In this document: positions 9,089-17,952 of the stretch, piece by piece | How the letters are laid out: each line of letters starts with the position of its first letter | Position numbering within the stretch: position 1 is the first letter of the stretch | Source of the DNA: Planctomycetaceae bacterium | GTDB lineage: Bacteria > Planctomycetota > Planctomycetia > Planctomycetales > Planctomycetaceae | Direction of reading: 5' to 3' | DNA length: 64,000 bases | NCBI GenBank assembly: GCA_002722955.1 | Contig: PBMZ01000003.1 | Coordinates: 1 to 64,000, forward strand | The notes under the pieces: generated by a model | The model's database searches: none | The model's input: the letters and a program-made list of their open reading frames with translations, nothing else | Told to the model about the DNA's origin: nothing | Translations under genes and position numbers: made by a program

Positions 9089-9670
9089 TTAGCTTTGCTG
9101 ACTCTGCAATTCTTGAAGCTGCTGTTTCAGTTGTTCGTTGTTTGGCAGGTCGCCAGACGATTGCTGACTTCGGAATGTCTGCAAGAAGTCCTCCAACTGC
9201 GGGTCGATCTCCGAACGAGCACCTTCGCTTAGGTGGTCGGGAAACAGAACGCCATTCAGATGATCGGTTTCATGCTGCACTACCCGAGCTGGCAAATCCT
9301 TGAGTTGCATTTCGAAACCGTTGCCATCCAGATCAAATGCCTCGACCACGATCTCCTCGGAACGACGGACTTGGCCATAGACCTCGGGCAAGCTCAGGCA
9401 GCCTTCCTCACCCTCAACGACGCCCTTCCGCTTGACGATCTCCGGGTTGAGAAACACGAATTCCTCGTCCTTTTCCTCGGGATCCGATGTGATGTTCACG
9501 ACAAAGAAGCGGTACGGCAGCGCGACTTGATTCGCGGCGAGACCAATGCCCTTTGCTTCATACATCAGCTCGAACATCTCGCTGACGTAATCGCGCAGCT
9601 GCTGGTTAATCTTGGTGATCGGCACTGATTTCCAACGGAGTGCCGGATGCCCGTATTTGACAATTTCCAT
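9089..9670 (-). CDS. def: peptide deformylase
   Basis: Removes the N-formyl group from nascent proteins, using a bound metal ion. All three family motifs are present in the 193-residue protein: GIGLAANQV at 41-49, EGCLSLP with metal-ligand Cys91, and HETDH at 133-137 supplying two His ligands and the catalytic Glu. The C-terminal 25 residues are Gln-rich (NNEQLKQQLQELQSQQS) and extend beyond the conserved core, as in some type I enzymes. It is the first gene of a def-fmt pair on the minus strand. Confidence 0.97.
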   Translation of the reverse strand: MEIVKYGHPALRWKSVPITKINQQLRDYVSEMFELMYEAKGIGLAANQVALPYRFFVVNITSDPEEKDEEFVFLNPEIVKRKGVVEGEEGCLSLPEVYGQVRRSEEIVVEAFDLDGNGFEMQLKDLPARVVQHETDHLNGVLFPDHLSEGARSEIDPQLEDFLQTFRSQQSSGDLPNNEQLKQQLQELQSQQS

Positions 9671-9733
9671 GAATGCGTTTCTTGTCTTGCAATCGCCGAT
9701 TGCTGAATACCAAAGTTCATTCGCGACAGAGTA

Positions 9734-10672
9734 CTACGACATGAAATCGGAGTAAATGAACCTTAGCAAGAATGGCCCTAAGATCACGATTACGGTGGAT
9801 GCCATGACAAGGATACTTGGCAGCAACATCTTCACACCGGCCTCGCCCGCAATCGTCTCGGCTCGCTGAGTTCGCTTGATCCGTAAGACATCCGCTTGTG
9901 TGCGAAACAACTGAGCCAGCGGCGTTCCCAAGTTCTCGCCCTGGATGATCGATCCCACAATGCTGGTGACTTCGTCATCGCTGAGTCGATTGCGCATTGA
10001 TTCGAGAGCCGCGGTGCGGCTCTTGCCCATCTTCATCTCTGCGAGGACTCGCCCAAATTCAACGCCCACGGGTTGATCACGAAATTCGTCAACGGCCTCT
10101 TGCAATGCCATTAAGAACGTACTTCCGGCTTCCATCAGAAGTGTGAGCAGGTCAAGCAAAAAGGGCAGGCGTTTCTTAATCATAAACAATCGATAATGTG
10201 CGCGAGCGGCCAAGTTGCGTCGCATCAGATAGCCCGTCAACGCACTACTTGCCAGGGCCGAAACGATGCCTGGGGGGCCCATCAAGTCGATCGCGAAGTA
10301 AATATAGAGCGGTGTTACCAACATGCAGATGATTTCAATTCGTGCCAGAAACTCTTCCGCCGTCCAGAAACGCGGCATCCCGGACGCCTGGATTTCTCGA
10401 TGAATTTCCGGCAAGTTCTCGCGGAACATGCCTCGGTTCAGTCGCGAAAGGATACGCACAATTGGATAGAACAAGCGATAGATCGCGCTGATTCGGCGCA
10501 GTTCGTTAATACGATTGACGTCGTACCGCCAGGCGTCGTCTTGTTCCAAGTCCTCGGAATAAAGACTGTTCCAGATCGTGTGTACCAACGCAAAGCAAGC
10601 GGCCGCCATCAGCGCGCACGCAACTATTGGAACGAGTTGCAGGCCTGCAGGGATTTGAGCCAAAGTGTTCAT
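9734..10672 (-). CDS. tadC: TadC-like type II/IV secretion inner-membrane platform protein (T2SSF)
   Basis: An integral inner-membrane protein of the T2SSF family, the platform of the Tad/Flp pilus machine. I use the ATG at 10672 (MNTLAQIPAGLQLV); it overlaps the stop of the upstream tadB-like gene as TGATG, showing translational coupling, and a longer frame to 10741 lies wholly inside that gene. The 312-residue protein has membrane helices near residues 16-36, 110-145 and at the C-terminus (MLLPSILVMASTVIVILGPF). The T2SSF core is visible in LPFLLDLLTLLMEAGSTF and SIVGSIIQGENLGTPLAQLF. It is the last gene of the leftward tad operon. Confidence 0.88.
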   Translation of the reverse strand: MNTLAQIPAGLQLVPIVACALMAAACFALVHTIWNSLYSEDLEQDDAWRYDVNRINELRRISAIYRLFYPIVRILSRLNRGMFRENLPEIHREIQASGMPRFWTAEEFLARIEIICMLVTPLYIYFAIDLMGPPGIVSALASSALTGYLMRRNLAARAHYRLFMIKKRLPFLLDLLTLLMEAGSTFLMALQEAVDEFRDQPVGVEFGRVLAEMKMGKSRTAALESMRNRLSDDEVTSIVGSIIQGENLGTPLAQLFRTQADVLRIKRTQRAETIAGEAGVKMLLPSILVMASTVIVILGPFLLRFIYSDFMS

Positions 10673-11517
10673 CAAATGTCCGGATTCAAAATCTGCCGAG
10701 CCCAGAGGTAGGCGACTAAATTCAAGATCAATGCAAAGCACAACATCAACTGACCGATGAACGTCGTGAACAATCGTTCGGTCGCCAGCGGATCAATGAT
10801 GAAGTAATAGATGGCGAGCACGGCAAATGGTGCTAATGCCATGTAGAACGCCGAGGCCCTCGCTTGAGCTGTTTCGGAGACGATCTTTCGCTCAAGCCGC
10901 TGAAGTTCTCGAACTGAGCGAGCGATCCGTTCGACCGTTTGATTCAGGCGACCACCGCTCTTTCGGCTGGCTTCCATGGCCGCGGCGAACAAGGCGAAGT
11001 TTTCGCTCTTCAGCCGTTCCTTGGCCTCTGAAAGACATCGTTCCAGCGGTTTGCCGAGCTGGTACTCGCCCACCATTTGCTGGAATTCTTGGCTAATTGG
11101 TTGAGGGCATTGTTGAGCCAGAATATCCATCGCTTGCGCCAACGACAGGCCGGCTCGGATAGCGCTGGACAAGGAAACCATCGCGTCGGCTAATTGGTCT
11201 TCGATTTGAAGTCGACGTTGCTCGGCCATCCGCTTGAGCAAATACCACGGCAAGCAAATCAACAATGCGGCCGCGGTCACGCCAAAAACGATGCTGCCCG
11301 CAAGAATCCAAACCACCATGAAGACGCCACCGACAACCCATGACCAGATTTTCAGGATCGTCCGCAGCCCTTTGGTGTTCGCCCGCAATCGCCGAAGTTT
11401 ATCGCGAAAATCGGCCTCGACGTGATCCAGTCCTGCGACGTAATAGTCCTGACTGGCATAAGCTCCCAGCGCGACCGCTAAACCAATAAATCCTGCACCG
11501 AGTGCTTGTTCCATCAT
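10672..11517 (-). CDS. tadB: TadB-like Flp pilus assembly platform protein (T2SSF)
   Basis: A 281-residue inner-membrane protein of the T2SSF family. It has an N-terminal anchor (ALGAGFIGLAVALGAYA), a helix pair at about 55-95, the cytoplasmic T2SSF domain (LADAMVSLSSAIRAGLSLAQ, and RKSGGRLNQTVERIARSVRE), and two C-terminal helices. In the Tad system TadB and TadC form the platform driven by the TadA ATPase. No tadA, secretin or CpaB gene is in this window, so those must be elsewhere. Its stop overlaps the tadC-like start. Upstream, 298 bases with a large palindrome separate it from the rest of the tad genes. Confidence 0.88.
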   Translation of the reverse strand: MMEQALGAGFIGLAVALGAYASQDYYVAGLDHVEADFRDKLRRLRANTKGLRTILKIWSWVVGGVFMVVWILAGSIVFGVTAAALLICLPWYLLKRMAEQRRLQIEDQLADAMVSLSSAIRAGLSLAQAMDILAQQCPQPISQEFQQMVGEYQLGKPLERCLSEAKERLKSENFALFAAAMEASRKSGGRLNQTVERIARSVRELQRLERKIVSETAQARASAFYMALAPFAVLAIYYFIIDPLATERLFTTFIGQLMLCFALILNLVAYLWARQILNPDI

Positions 11518-11674
11518 CGTTTTTTAGTCGCCCTGTGAGTCAATCAATCGTCGTCCAGCAGATTCGACGACCACAGTATATCACAATGGGCTTGTCTTGT
11601 GACAATTCAGAACATGCTAAAGCTGCAGCAGTTGCGCTCAAGAATTTCGGTTTTATTGCGACGAGAGGTTTATA

Positions 11675-11767
11675 GTAACCCCATGCGTGAGCGAGGGACG
11701 CTCACACGTGTTGCGTCGTATCATCGACGAAGACGTGTGAGCGTCCCTCGCTCACGCGTCGGGTTAC
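11675..11767. repeat. 93-bp dispersed palindrome, about 35-bp arms
   Basis: The left arm begins GTAACCCCATGCGTGAGC and is answered by a right arm ending GCGTCGGGTTAC. The right half plus about 40 bases beyond it closely matches 25435-25520, so this is a dispersed repeat and not a private terminator. It lies between the unknown membrane gene at 11816 and tadB, within the tad operon. The remainder of 11518-11815 shows no gene. Confidence 0.85.
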
Positions 11768-11815
11768 CGACTCTTGCCCAAATTGACAAGAATCCACGAG
11801 AGCACCCGCCGCAGC

Positions 11816-12826
11816 TTACGAACCAGCCTTTACGCGTTGGCCAGGCATCAGATTGATCATACCCATCGCGCTGCCGCCATCGTGATTCTCGGCGCGGACA
11901 TCCAAGGTCAATCGGATTCCGTCTTTTGTCAGTTCGTACTGGCGAGTGAGAACGGGACGATCTTGCTTTCCTGTGAGTTTCCAACCAGCGGCATCAACCA
12001 GTGAATGAAAGTCATCAACCCAAGCGCGTGCCCTCAACCCAGACTTGAACGACATCATCGAGCCCGCGCGGTCGGATCGGACCGTCAGCATCCGCTGCGT
12101 ATTTGTCGGCAGCTTAATGTCGGGGAATTGAGGAACTGGTAAATCTGTAACAGAGGTCTTCGCAAAGGAAAACGATAGCCACGTGCTTGCTTTCCCTATT
12201 GGATAAGCGAAGGCCCACGCCGCCAAACGCCAGCCCGTCACATCGGTCTTGTCCTGACTTGCCTCTTCCGCCCCAGGGACAACAGCGACCACGGATGGCA
12301 ATAGACCCTTCATTTCGTAGACACGCCACTTGCCTTCCTTGTCAGCAACGATCGGCTCGCCACTGATCCTCGATAGCACCTTTCCTTCGGATTGGTTGAA
12401 CTCAAGGTTCTCTAACGGCTCGTCTTCTTGAGCTTCCAATAAAGTAACGCAAGTTGCTGCCATCCGACCGATGGCTAGGCGTTCATCGCCATTAAAGGAT
12501 TGGCGCCGCAAGGTGTAGGGGAACTCGCCAAGGTCGACATCAACCGGCGCGCCGCCGATATCCCATCGCGGGTCGACTCCGGCAAGGGCGGGGATGGCTT
12601 CTTCTTCCTGCTCTGCCCACCATCCAATGATCCGCTCTCCGACGATCAGGCCAGCGATCAGTACGAATGCCATAGCGATCAAATCTGTCGTGCGGCTCGC
12701 CAGCTTTCTGCCAGCCTCTTTATAGCCTAACGGTTTGGTCGGGTCTGACTCATCGGCCTTGGGCTCAGGCTCCAAATCATCGCTAGGTACGGAATCAAAA
12801 TCGGACTCAGACGGGGATTCGTTCAT
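11816..12826 (-). CDS. tad-operon membrane protein of unknown family
   Basis: The ATG at 12826 overlaps the stop of the upstream TadE-like gene as ATGA, which fixes the start (MNESPSESDFDS). The protein of 336 residues has an acidic Ser/Asp/Glu-rich cytoplasmic N-terminus of about 45 residues, one membrane helix (TTDLIAMAFVLIAGLIVG), and an outer domain of about 260 residues with no cysteines of note and mixed alpha/beta pattern. I do not recognise the family. Its tight coupling inside the tad operon suggests a role in pilus biogenesis or an accessory surface function. A sequence search would be needed to see if it is conserved in other planctomycete tad loci. Confidence 0.8.
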   Translation of the reverse strand: MNESPSESDFDSVPSDDLEPEPKADESDPTKPLGYKEAGRKLASRTTDLIAMAFVLIAGLIVGERIIGWWAEQEEEAIPALAGVDPRWDIGGAPVDVDLGEFPYTLRRQSFNGDERLAIGRMAATCVTLLEAQEDEPLENLEFNQSEGKVLSRISGEPIVADKEGKWRVYEMKGLLPSVVAVVPGAEEASQDKTDVTGWRLAAWAFAYPIGKASTWLSFSFAKTSVTDLPVPQFPDIKLPTNTQRMLTVRSDRAGSMMSFKSGLRARAWVDDFHSLVDAAGWKLTGKQDRPVLTRQYELTKDGIRLTLDVRAENHDGGSAMGMINLMPGQRVKAGS

Positions 12827-13923
12827 GGAACTAACGTTTGTGCGAAGTCTTCGAGCTCTTGCACCCAACCTTCCATCTGAGCCTCGTTCGAGTTCATTAT
12901 TGGCATACGTTGTTGAATATGCGCCACGATCTCTGGCGGAGTGGATGGATTCTCAGCCAAATCTCGCAGGTACTCGATGTAGGCGAGGTGTGAACGATAC
13001 ATCCGCAAGTAGTCTCGCGTGATCTTTCCAGGCACGCCCGCAAGGCTCAGACTTCCACGAGGCCGCGGGAATCCCGCAATCTCGTAAACCATCGGATCGC
13101 CGATGTTTTCTCTGAGTGTCTCAGCATCAAATGAACAAACACGCTGCGGGTTCAAAAGTTGCCGTCTTAATTGGCGATTTTCTGGTAAATGGTAATCAGG
13201 GGCGTAACCAATCCCAAACGGCGGGTTATATGGTAGGCCAGGCCGACGTTGTCGCAGCTCGTCGTCGTTATCCAACATCGAGAGCTCTTCGGAGTCGTCA
13301 CTGTTCAAGATGTCTGTCGCGGCCGACACATATCGATCGATGTGACCAGGAATCATTCCTGCTAAGTCGACAGGGTACATGAACAACACTCGTCGCTCTC
13401 GGTTGCTGGGAATCGCCATCTGCTGGAACTGCCAACGATCGTCGAGAATGCGATGTTGCCGCTCGAGGTCGATTTGTCCCGGCGGCATCTTCCCAAGAAC
13501 TGGGAAATCTTTTTGGATCTGAGACATGCCAGAAACCATTCCGCGCTGCATGTCAAACAATTCCTCGCGAACCACCATCGTCTTGCCAGATTCCGGATCG
13601 GCAACGACAGGTCCGCGAACCACAAAATGCTCGTGCATCGGATCGTGGGGGATAAAGGCGTCTTCCGGATCAAGCCGCTCCATTGATGCGTAGTCCGGCC
13701 AACTTCGAGGATTCTCGTCAAAGTGGCCGTTCTTCGGCCATGTTGTCCGCCAAGCCGCTTGCCGCGACGTGCTGACATTGCGAACCTTCCACGCGCCAGT
13801 TGTCCCGACGATGATGATCAAGCCCATCACAAAAAGCATGATGGGCAAGCTCAACACAAGCTCCAACGGTGCCAATCCGGCACGTCGATGCTGTGGTCGC
13901 TGGTTGTGGTCTATGTTTCGCAT
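12823..13923 (-). CDS. TadE-like minor pilin-type protein
   Basis: A 366-residue protein starting with a short basic leader and the TadE-like helix RRAGLAPLELVLSLPIMLF, in which Ala-Pro-Leu-Glu-Leu takes the place of the usual (A)xVE(F/L) pseudopilin segment with Glu at the fifth mature position. TadE/TadF pseudopilins are processed by the prepilin peptidase and help Flp assembly. The remaining 320 residues form a large hydrophilic domain, far longer than a typical TadE of about 150-200, and have no recognised domain. It is translationally coupled to the next gene (ATGA at 12823-12826). Confidence 0.8.
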   Translation of the reverse strand: MRNIDHNQRPQHRRAGLAPLELVLSLPIMLFVMGLIIIVGTTGAWKVRNVSTSRQAAWRTTWPKNGHFDENPRSWPDYASMERLDPEDAFIPHDPMHEHFVVRGPVVADPESGKTMVVREELFDMQRGMVSGMSQIQKDFPVLGKMPPGQIDLERQHRILDDRWQFQQMAIPSNRERRVLFMYPVDLAGMIPGHIDRYVSAATDILNSDDSEELSMLDNDDELRQRRPGLPYNPPFGIGYAPDYHLPENRQLRRQLLNPQRVCSFDAETLRENIGDPMVYEIAGFPRPRGSLSLAGVPGKITRDYLRMYRSHLAYIEYLRDLAENPSTPPEIVAHIQQRMPIMNSNEAQMEGWVQELEDFAQTLVP

Positions 13924-13980
13924 AGCTTTTGGCAGTCCGAGTCCCGACTCTTGGCCCTTGTCTCTGGACTCTTGTCTCCA

Positions 13981-15633
13981 TCAATGATTGTTCAACACTT
14001 CGAATTCTTGTTCTGAGGTGTAGTAGAATTCCGGCAAGTTAAACTCGCCTTCTCCATCAGGTGGCGTTCTTAGAATCGTTCTTACGGATTGAGCACTGGC
14101 TGGCACCAACTGCACCATCCAGTTTTGATTCAACAAGTCCCAGTGAGTTGGCCAGTTCTCGAGCCCCCAGAATTCGCGGTTGGCTTGGTCAACGTCATTG
14201 GGACCAAATGGTTGAGCTGGCGCGGGTGGAGCTTGCGCTGGCAAATCCAGGTTGCTGGCATATCCAAAGGTGCCGCCCAGTGGAATGCTGCCGCCACCGG
14301 AACCACCACTGCCTTGCCCGCGGAAGTGTTGCCTCATCCGCGCTTGTGGGATGAACAGCGACACTTGTGAAAACGCGAGGGCGTCTTGGTTCTCTCTTAG
14401 CGGATTTTGGAACATGCCGGGACCAAATTCCCGTTGGTGTTTGCGATAAACGGCCACAACGAAGTGAAAGTTGTTTTCCAGATGATCATTCAGTTGGACT
14501 TCTTGCCTTAACTGATCCATCAAGACTGGGTGGTGCGAGTAATTCCGGCGAGTCATCTCAAGCTGACGCTCGATGCGTCGCAATTCTGCTTCGAGGTCTC
14601 TTCCATCTTCCATTCGCCGAATGATCATGGGCAAGTTCGTGCGCGGGTACTCAACATTCAGCAACTGTTCCAATTGCCCGCACGTGGCGATGCGCCACAG
14701 ATGGAAGTACGTCGACATCTTGCCTTGCACACGGAAGAAACTGAGCCGATCGAAGTTCCAGAGATTCAGATAATGCCGCGCCATCTGACGGCGTTGTGCC
14801 ACCGCCGTCTCGAAGTACTCATCACCATACGGGACATTTAAGTAGTCGGATTCTTCCGGGTCCGGGTCGACAACAGGCAGCGTTCGCAACAACGGGTAGT
14901 ATTCCGCCTCGGTACCCAACGGGACGACACGCGTCTGCCACATGACGCCCGCTTGCTCATTTCGAGGGCGATCAAGTCGCGTCGGCGATCCGTTGAAGCC
15001 TTGCCGTCGGCCAAGTCCATGCTGCCGAGCCACCTCGTCAACAACGTCTTGAGCAATCTCGGGGACTGTGCGCAGGGCCTCGCGTTGGAAGTTGGGAATC
15101 AACTTGGCTTCGAGGATATGCTCGAAGACGTCCAGACTGATCTCTGCCGAAGCGAAACTCATTTCGGCCCACGATTCGACCAATTCTCTCTCTTGCGGGA
15201 CTTTGCGAATGATGGCTTGGCCAAGGCCTCGGAACTTCAAGAATGGCGATGCCACCAACGTGTTGCCGGCCTCTTCCCAAGCGTCGAAAATTTGCGGTGT
15301 GATTTGCTCGGCGTTTCGCTGATCTGCCTCGCGTAAGAAGGCGGTCATCGCGAAGACATCCGCCAGCAAATGATTGGAAAAGGCGATCCCGTTCATGCCG
15401 CGAGCAAGCACAACGCCACCAGAATACGCGGCTGCGTCCGCGGCGTTTTGCATCTTCAGCTTATCGTCGACGTGCGTGGCGAAGTTGATGTTCATGACCA
15501 TCAACATGGTGAACATCAACACCGCGAACACAGACGCAATGCTGATCGTGCCTTCCTCGTTGTGATGCACACGTCGAGGCAATTCACGCAGCGACTGGAA
15601 CCAGCGTTGCCAAATTTCAATCGTTTTGGACAT
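13981..15633 (-). CDS. TadG-like pilus assembly protein (Tad domain)
   Basis: A 550-residue protein with the N-terminal Tad/TadG helix EEGTISIASVFAVLMFTMLM followed by the hallmark segment KMQNAADAAAYSGGVVLARG, typical of the putative Flp pilus-assembly TadE/G-like family. The rest is a long extracytoplasmic domain with an Arg-rich coiled region (LEAELRRIERQLEMTRRN) and a Gly/Pro/Gln-rich patch (GSGGSGGGSIPLGG). It starts inside the end of the preceding TadE-like gene (17-base overlap). TadG-type proteins are thought to anchor or stabilise the pilus at the envelope. No VWA domain is visible, unlike many proteobacterial TadG proteins. Confidence 0.83.
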   Translation of the reverse strand: MSKTIEIWQRWFQSLRELPRRVHHNEEGTISIASVFAVLMFTMLMVMNINFATHVDDKLKMQNAADAAAYSGGVVLARGMNGIAFSNHLLADVFAMTAFLREADQRNAEQITPQIFDAWEEAGNTLVASPFLKFRGLGQAIIRKVPQERELVESWAEMSFASAEISLDVFEHILEAKLIPNFQREALRTVPEIAQDVVDEVARQHGLGRRQGFNGSPTRLDRPRNEQAGVMWQTRVVPLGTEAEYYPLLRTLPVVDPDPEESDYLNVPYGDEYFETAVAQRRQMARHYLNLWNFDRLSFFRVQGKMSTYFHLWRIATCGQLEQLLNVEYPRTNLPMIIRRMEDGRDLEAELRRIERQLEMTRRNYSHHPVLMDQLRQEVQLNDHLENNFHFVVAVYRKHQREFGPGMFQNPLRENQDALAFSQVSLFIPQARMRQHFRGQGSGGSGGGSIPLGGTFGYASNLDLPAQAPPAPAQPFGPNDVDQANREFWGLENWPTHWDLLNQNWMVQLVPASAQSVRTILRTPPDGEGEFNLPEFYYTSEQEFEVLNNH

Positions 15634-16744
15634 AGGACATGATCGGCTTGAAGCCTTCGCTCGTCATTTGAGCCGAGGCGGTAATCATCACGGTATAAAC
15701 ACTCTCCCCATTGGGAGCACTCAGTTGATTAATTCGGCTGGCCGTACGATCCGAATAGTTGTCTCTCACCAGATACTTGGCCAAAAATCGACCGGGGCCA
15801 GGCAAGAGCGCGAAGTGATGGACAACGGTCACGGTCATGGGATCTTGCCAGCCGACTTCGTGAGGATTCCAATTCCGCACAACGCGACCTTGATCGTCGA
15901 CGACCACTTGTCCGTTTTCCATGCGAACGGGAACGCGTGGATTGTAGGTCGGGCCCTGAAGCGTATCCTTGTCTTCAAATTCGACAATCACGGACGTGTT
16001 ACGAATTGCGTAAGCGATTTTGCTCTGAATTCGACGCGGCACCTTCGTGCTTTCGCGAGCTTCCGGAACCATGTCGAGGTACGCAGTCATGGCAGCGTCT
16101 TGCAATTGAGCGGCTGAACCTTGAACTTGAAAACCGTAATCATGACTGGGACAGGCTGGAGCCAGTGCCATCGCTGTCGAGTTCAAAATTCGCTGATACT
16201 TTTCGACATATTCGGTGCTCACGCGAGGCTGCATCGTCGCCCTTGGTCCGGTCAACGGAGCCCCATTGTTGAGCATAATGGGATTGTTCTCGGTGATCGG
16301 CAGCGGCAAGACATTCTCGAGCATTTGCATGTCGCCGGCTCTTGGATTGCTGGGAATCCAAACCGCTGCGGCTCGAACCCCCGCGAATGTGCTGTAGTTG
16401 ACCGCGATGATTCCGTGCATCAACTCGCTGACTTGGATGATGAACATCACGATCATGATGAACAATGGGAGCGTCAACACGGTGGCCAGGCTTTGTACGG
16501 CCCCGGTCTCGCAGCCGTGGATTTGTCGCAATCGAGCGAAACTGAAGCGACACTTGCTTACACGGATCACGATCAATAACGCTACAAAAGCGGTGATCAA
16601 TGCGATCGCGGATGGCACCAAATCTTGTAGAATTGTGCGGCTCACTGCAGCCTCGATAAAAACGGAATGCTCCACAAACCGAACGGACGAGCATAACGCC
16701 GGAAACCAGCCAGACGCTAAAACCACTGGGAAAGCGACTTCCAA
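15617..16744 (-). CDS. TadE/TadG-like pilus protein with extra N-terminal membrane helix
   Basis: A 375-residue protein whose first 60 residues contain one membrane helix (SAIALITAFVALLIVIRV), followed at about residues 78-115 by a TadE-type segment CETGAVQSLATVLTLPLFIM in which the Glu precedes a hydrophobic helix. The outer part has FAGVRAAAVW, common after the TadE helix, and a C-terminal domain ending MTSEGFKPIMSYVQND. The start at 16744 overlaps the prepilin peptidase gene by 28 bases; an internal start nearer the TadE segment is possible. It is one of three TadE/G-like genes in a row, an expanded set. Confidence 0.8.
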   Translation of the reverse strand: MEVAFPVVLASGWFPALCSSVRFVEHSVFIEAAVSRTILQDLVPSAIALITAFVALLIVIRVSKCRFSFARLRQIHGCETGAVQSLATVLTLPLFIMIVMFIIQVSELMHGIIAVNYSTFAGVRAAAVWIPSNPRAGDMQMLENVLPLPITENNPIMLNNGAPLTGPRATMQPRVSTEYVEKYQRILNSTAMALAPACPSHDYGFQVQGSAAQLQDAAMTAYLDMVPEARESTKVPRRIQSKIAYAIRNTSVIVEFEDKDTLQGPTYNPRVPVRMENGQVVVDDQGRVVRNWNPHEVGWQDPMTVTVVHHFALLPGPGRFLAKYLVRDNYSDRTASRINQLSAPNGESVYTVMITASAQMTSEGFKPIMSYVQND

Positions 16745-17256
16745 CCGACCACGACCACGGCGATAAACCCGGCGGGAGCCAGAAAAAGCCCAGTTTTCAG
16801 TGGAGCTCGCTCATCCTTAGTTAATGGTATCCAACTCTTGGCCCGCAAGACGAGAAAAAGGTGCCGAAAGACACCAGAAATGATTTTTAGAACTCCGATT
16901 TGCCAGATCAAGAGGCTCGCCGCCAACACGGCTCCCAAAACAAAAGTCCATAACATGGCTTCGATTCCCGACCGAACGCCGAGAAACGCTCCCATCATGG
17001 CGATCAATTTGACGTCTCCGCCGCCGATCAGATTCATCGAGAACGTCAAAAGGATGATGAATCCACAGACGAAGAACCCCAAAAAACTCTCTTGAAGGCC
17101 AATCCAGCCTGAACCTAATTCGCCCAAGCCAAAGGCATTCATAACGAATCCGGCGATGATGCCGGGTTATGTTGTCCAATTATATATCTTTTGTTTTGAG
17201 ACATCCGTGGCGACACAAACTGCCATGAATGCCAAGAGTGAAAGCAACGCAATCAC
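16717..17256 (-). pseudogene. prepilin peptidase (TadV/CpaA type A24) split by an in-frame TAA
   Basis: An aspartyl inner-membrane peptidase that would cleave and methylate the Flp prepilins. The frame opens at a GTG (17256), six bases after the pilin stop, giving a first helix and CVATDVSKQKIYNWTT, the standard first catalytic Asp region. A TAA at 17169-17167 follows, then the same frame continues PGIIAGFVMNAFGLG and the second catalytic site GGGDVKLIAMMGAF, to a stop at 16717. In homologues a residue, usually Tyr or Leu, stands where the TAA is. The 141-residue piece from ATG 17142 alone would lack the first Asp. So it is either a recent nonsense mutation, a sequence error, or a gene read through. 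Confidence 0.82.
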
Positions 17257-17262
17257 AGCCGC

Positions 17263-17478
17263 CTACGCACCCGACGCCGCGGCATCACTGCCTTCTTGTA
17301 AGTCGTCGAGGCCTTGATTGAAGTAATCCTTGATCCGCGGCCAACCGTACTTGATCAAGAAGATCAACACCGGCAGCGCGATGGCTCCGATGATCAAGAT
17401 CGTCTCTAAACTGACCGCACCGCGTTCGTCCCCATGGACTCTTTTCAGCAGGTTGGTCATGGTTGCTTTGTCTTTCAT
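17263..17478 (-). CDS. flp: Flp-family type IVb pilin
   Basis: A 71-residue prepilin. The leader ends in GDERG and the mature sequence would start AVSLETILIIGAIALPVLIF, with Glu at position +5 as needed for recognition by the A24 peptidase and for pilus packing. The C-terminal part (YGWPRIKDYFNQGLDDL) is short and amphipathic. It is just upstream of the prepilin peptidase gene and downstream of a second pilin-like gene, all on the minus strand, making the start of the tad operon. An alternative start is the internal Met at 17460. Confidence 0.9.
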   Translation of the reverse strand: MKDKATMTNLLKRVHGDERGAVSLETILIIGAIALPVLIFLIKYGWPRIKDYFNQGLDDLQEGSDAAASGA

Positions 17479-17509
17479 TGCAATCTCTTCCCGTCTTGCA
17501 AGGCCGTGG

Positions 17510-17695
17510 TTACATGAACGGCCAAGCCACCATTGTACACATCATTTCATAAGCGCGCGTCATCAACGTTTTGCCGGTTGGGATGGCGAATGCCAACAGC
17601 GGAAACAAAACTGCCAACACAAGCACGTAATCCACCGAAGAAGCACCTCGACGAGTGGAATGCTGTGAGTTCACGTTAATTCGGCGACGTTGCAT
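17510..17695 (-). CDS. Flp-like pilin or pseudopilin
   Basis: A 61-residue protein with an Arg-rich leader ending STRRG and a predicted mature start ASSVDYVLVLAVLFPLLAF. The +5 position is Asp instead of the usual Glu, followed by Tyr as in Flp pilins. The C-terminal half (TLMTRAYEMMCTMVAWPFM) is Met-rich and hydrophobic. It is the first gene of the leftward tad operon, 31 bases before the next pilin. It is probably a second pilin or a minor pseudopilin; the Asp at +5 suggests a specialised role. Confidence 0.78.
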   Translation of the reverse strand: MQRRRINVNSQHSTRRGASSVDYVLVLAVLFPLLAFAIPTGKTLMTRAYEMMCTMVAWPFM

Positions 17696-17952
17696 AACTG
17701 TTTCAGTTTACTCAACAAATATTTCAACGGGAAGTGCGTCAGGTTTTGTTGAAGCGACATTTTGTCCCGCCGCTGGAATCTATTCTATCGACACGATTTC
17801 AGAGAAACTAGACTTTTTGGCCTTCGAGCGGGCCGTCGGCATCTGAAGCTGCGATTTCAATTGGAATAATGAATCGTGTACGATATTTGTTATCCCCGTT
17901 GACTGTGGATCACTCGACATCTACGAAATCTTTCGATCAGATTGAAAACTCC

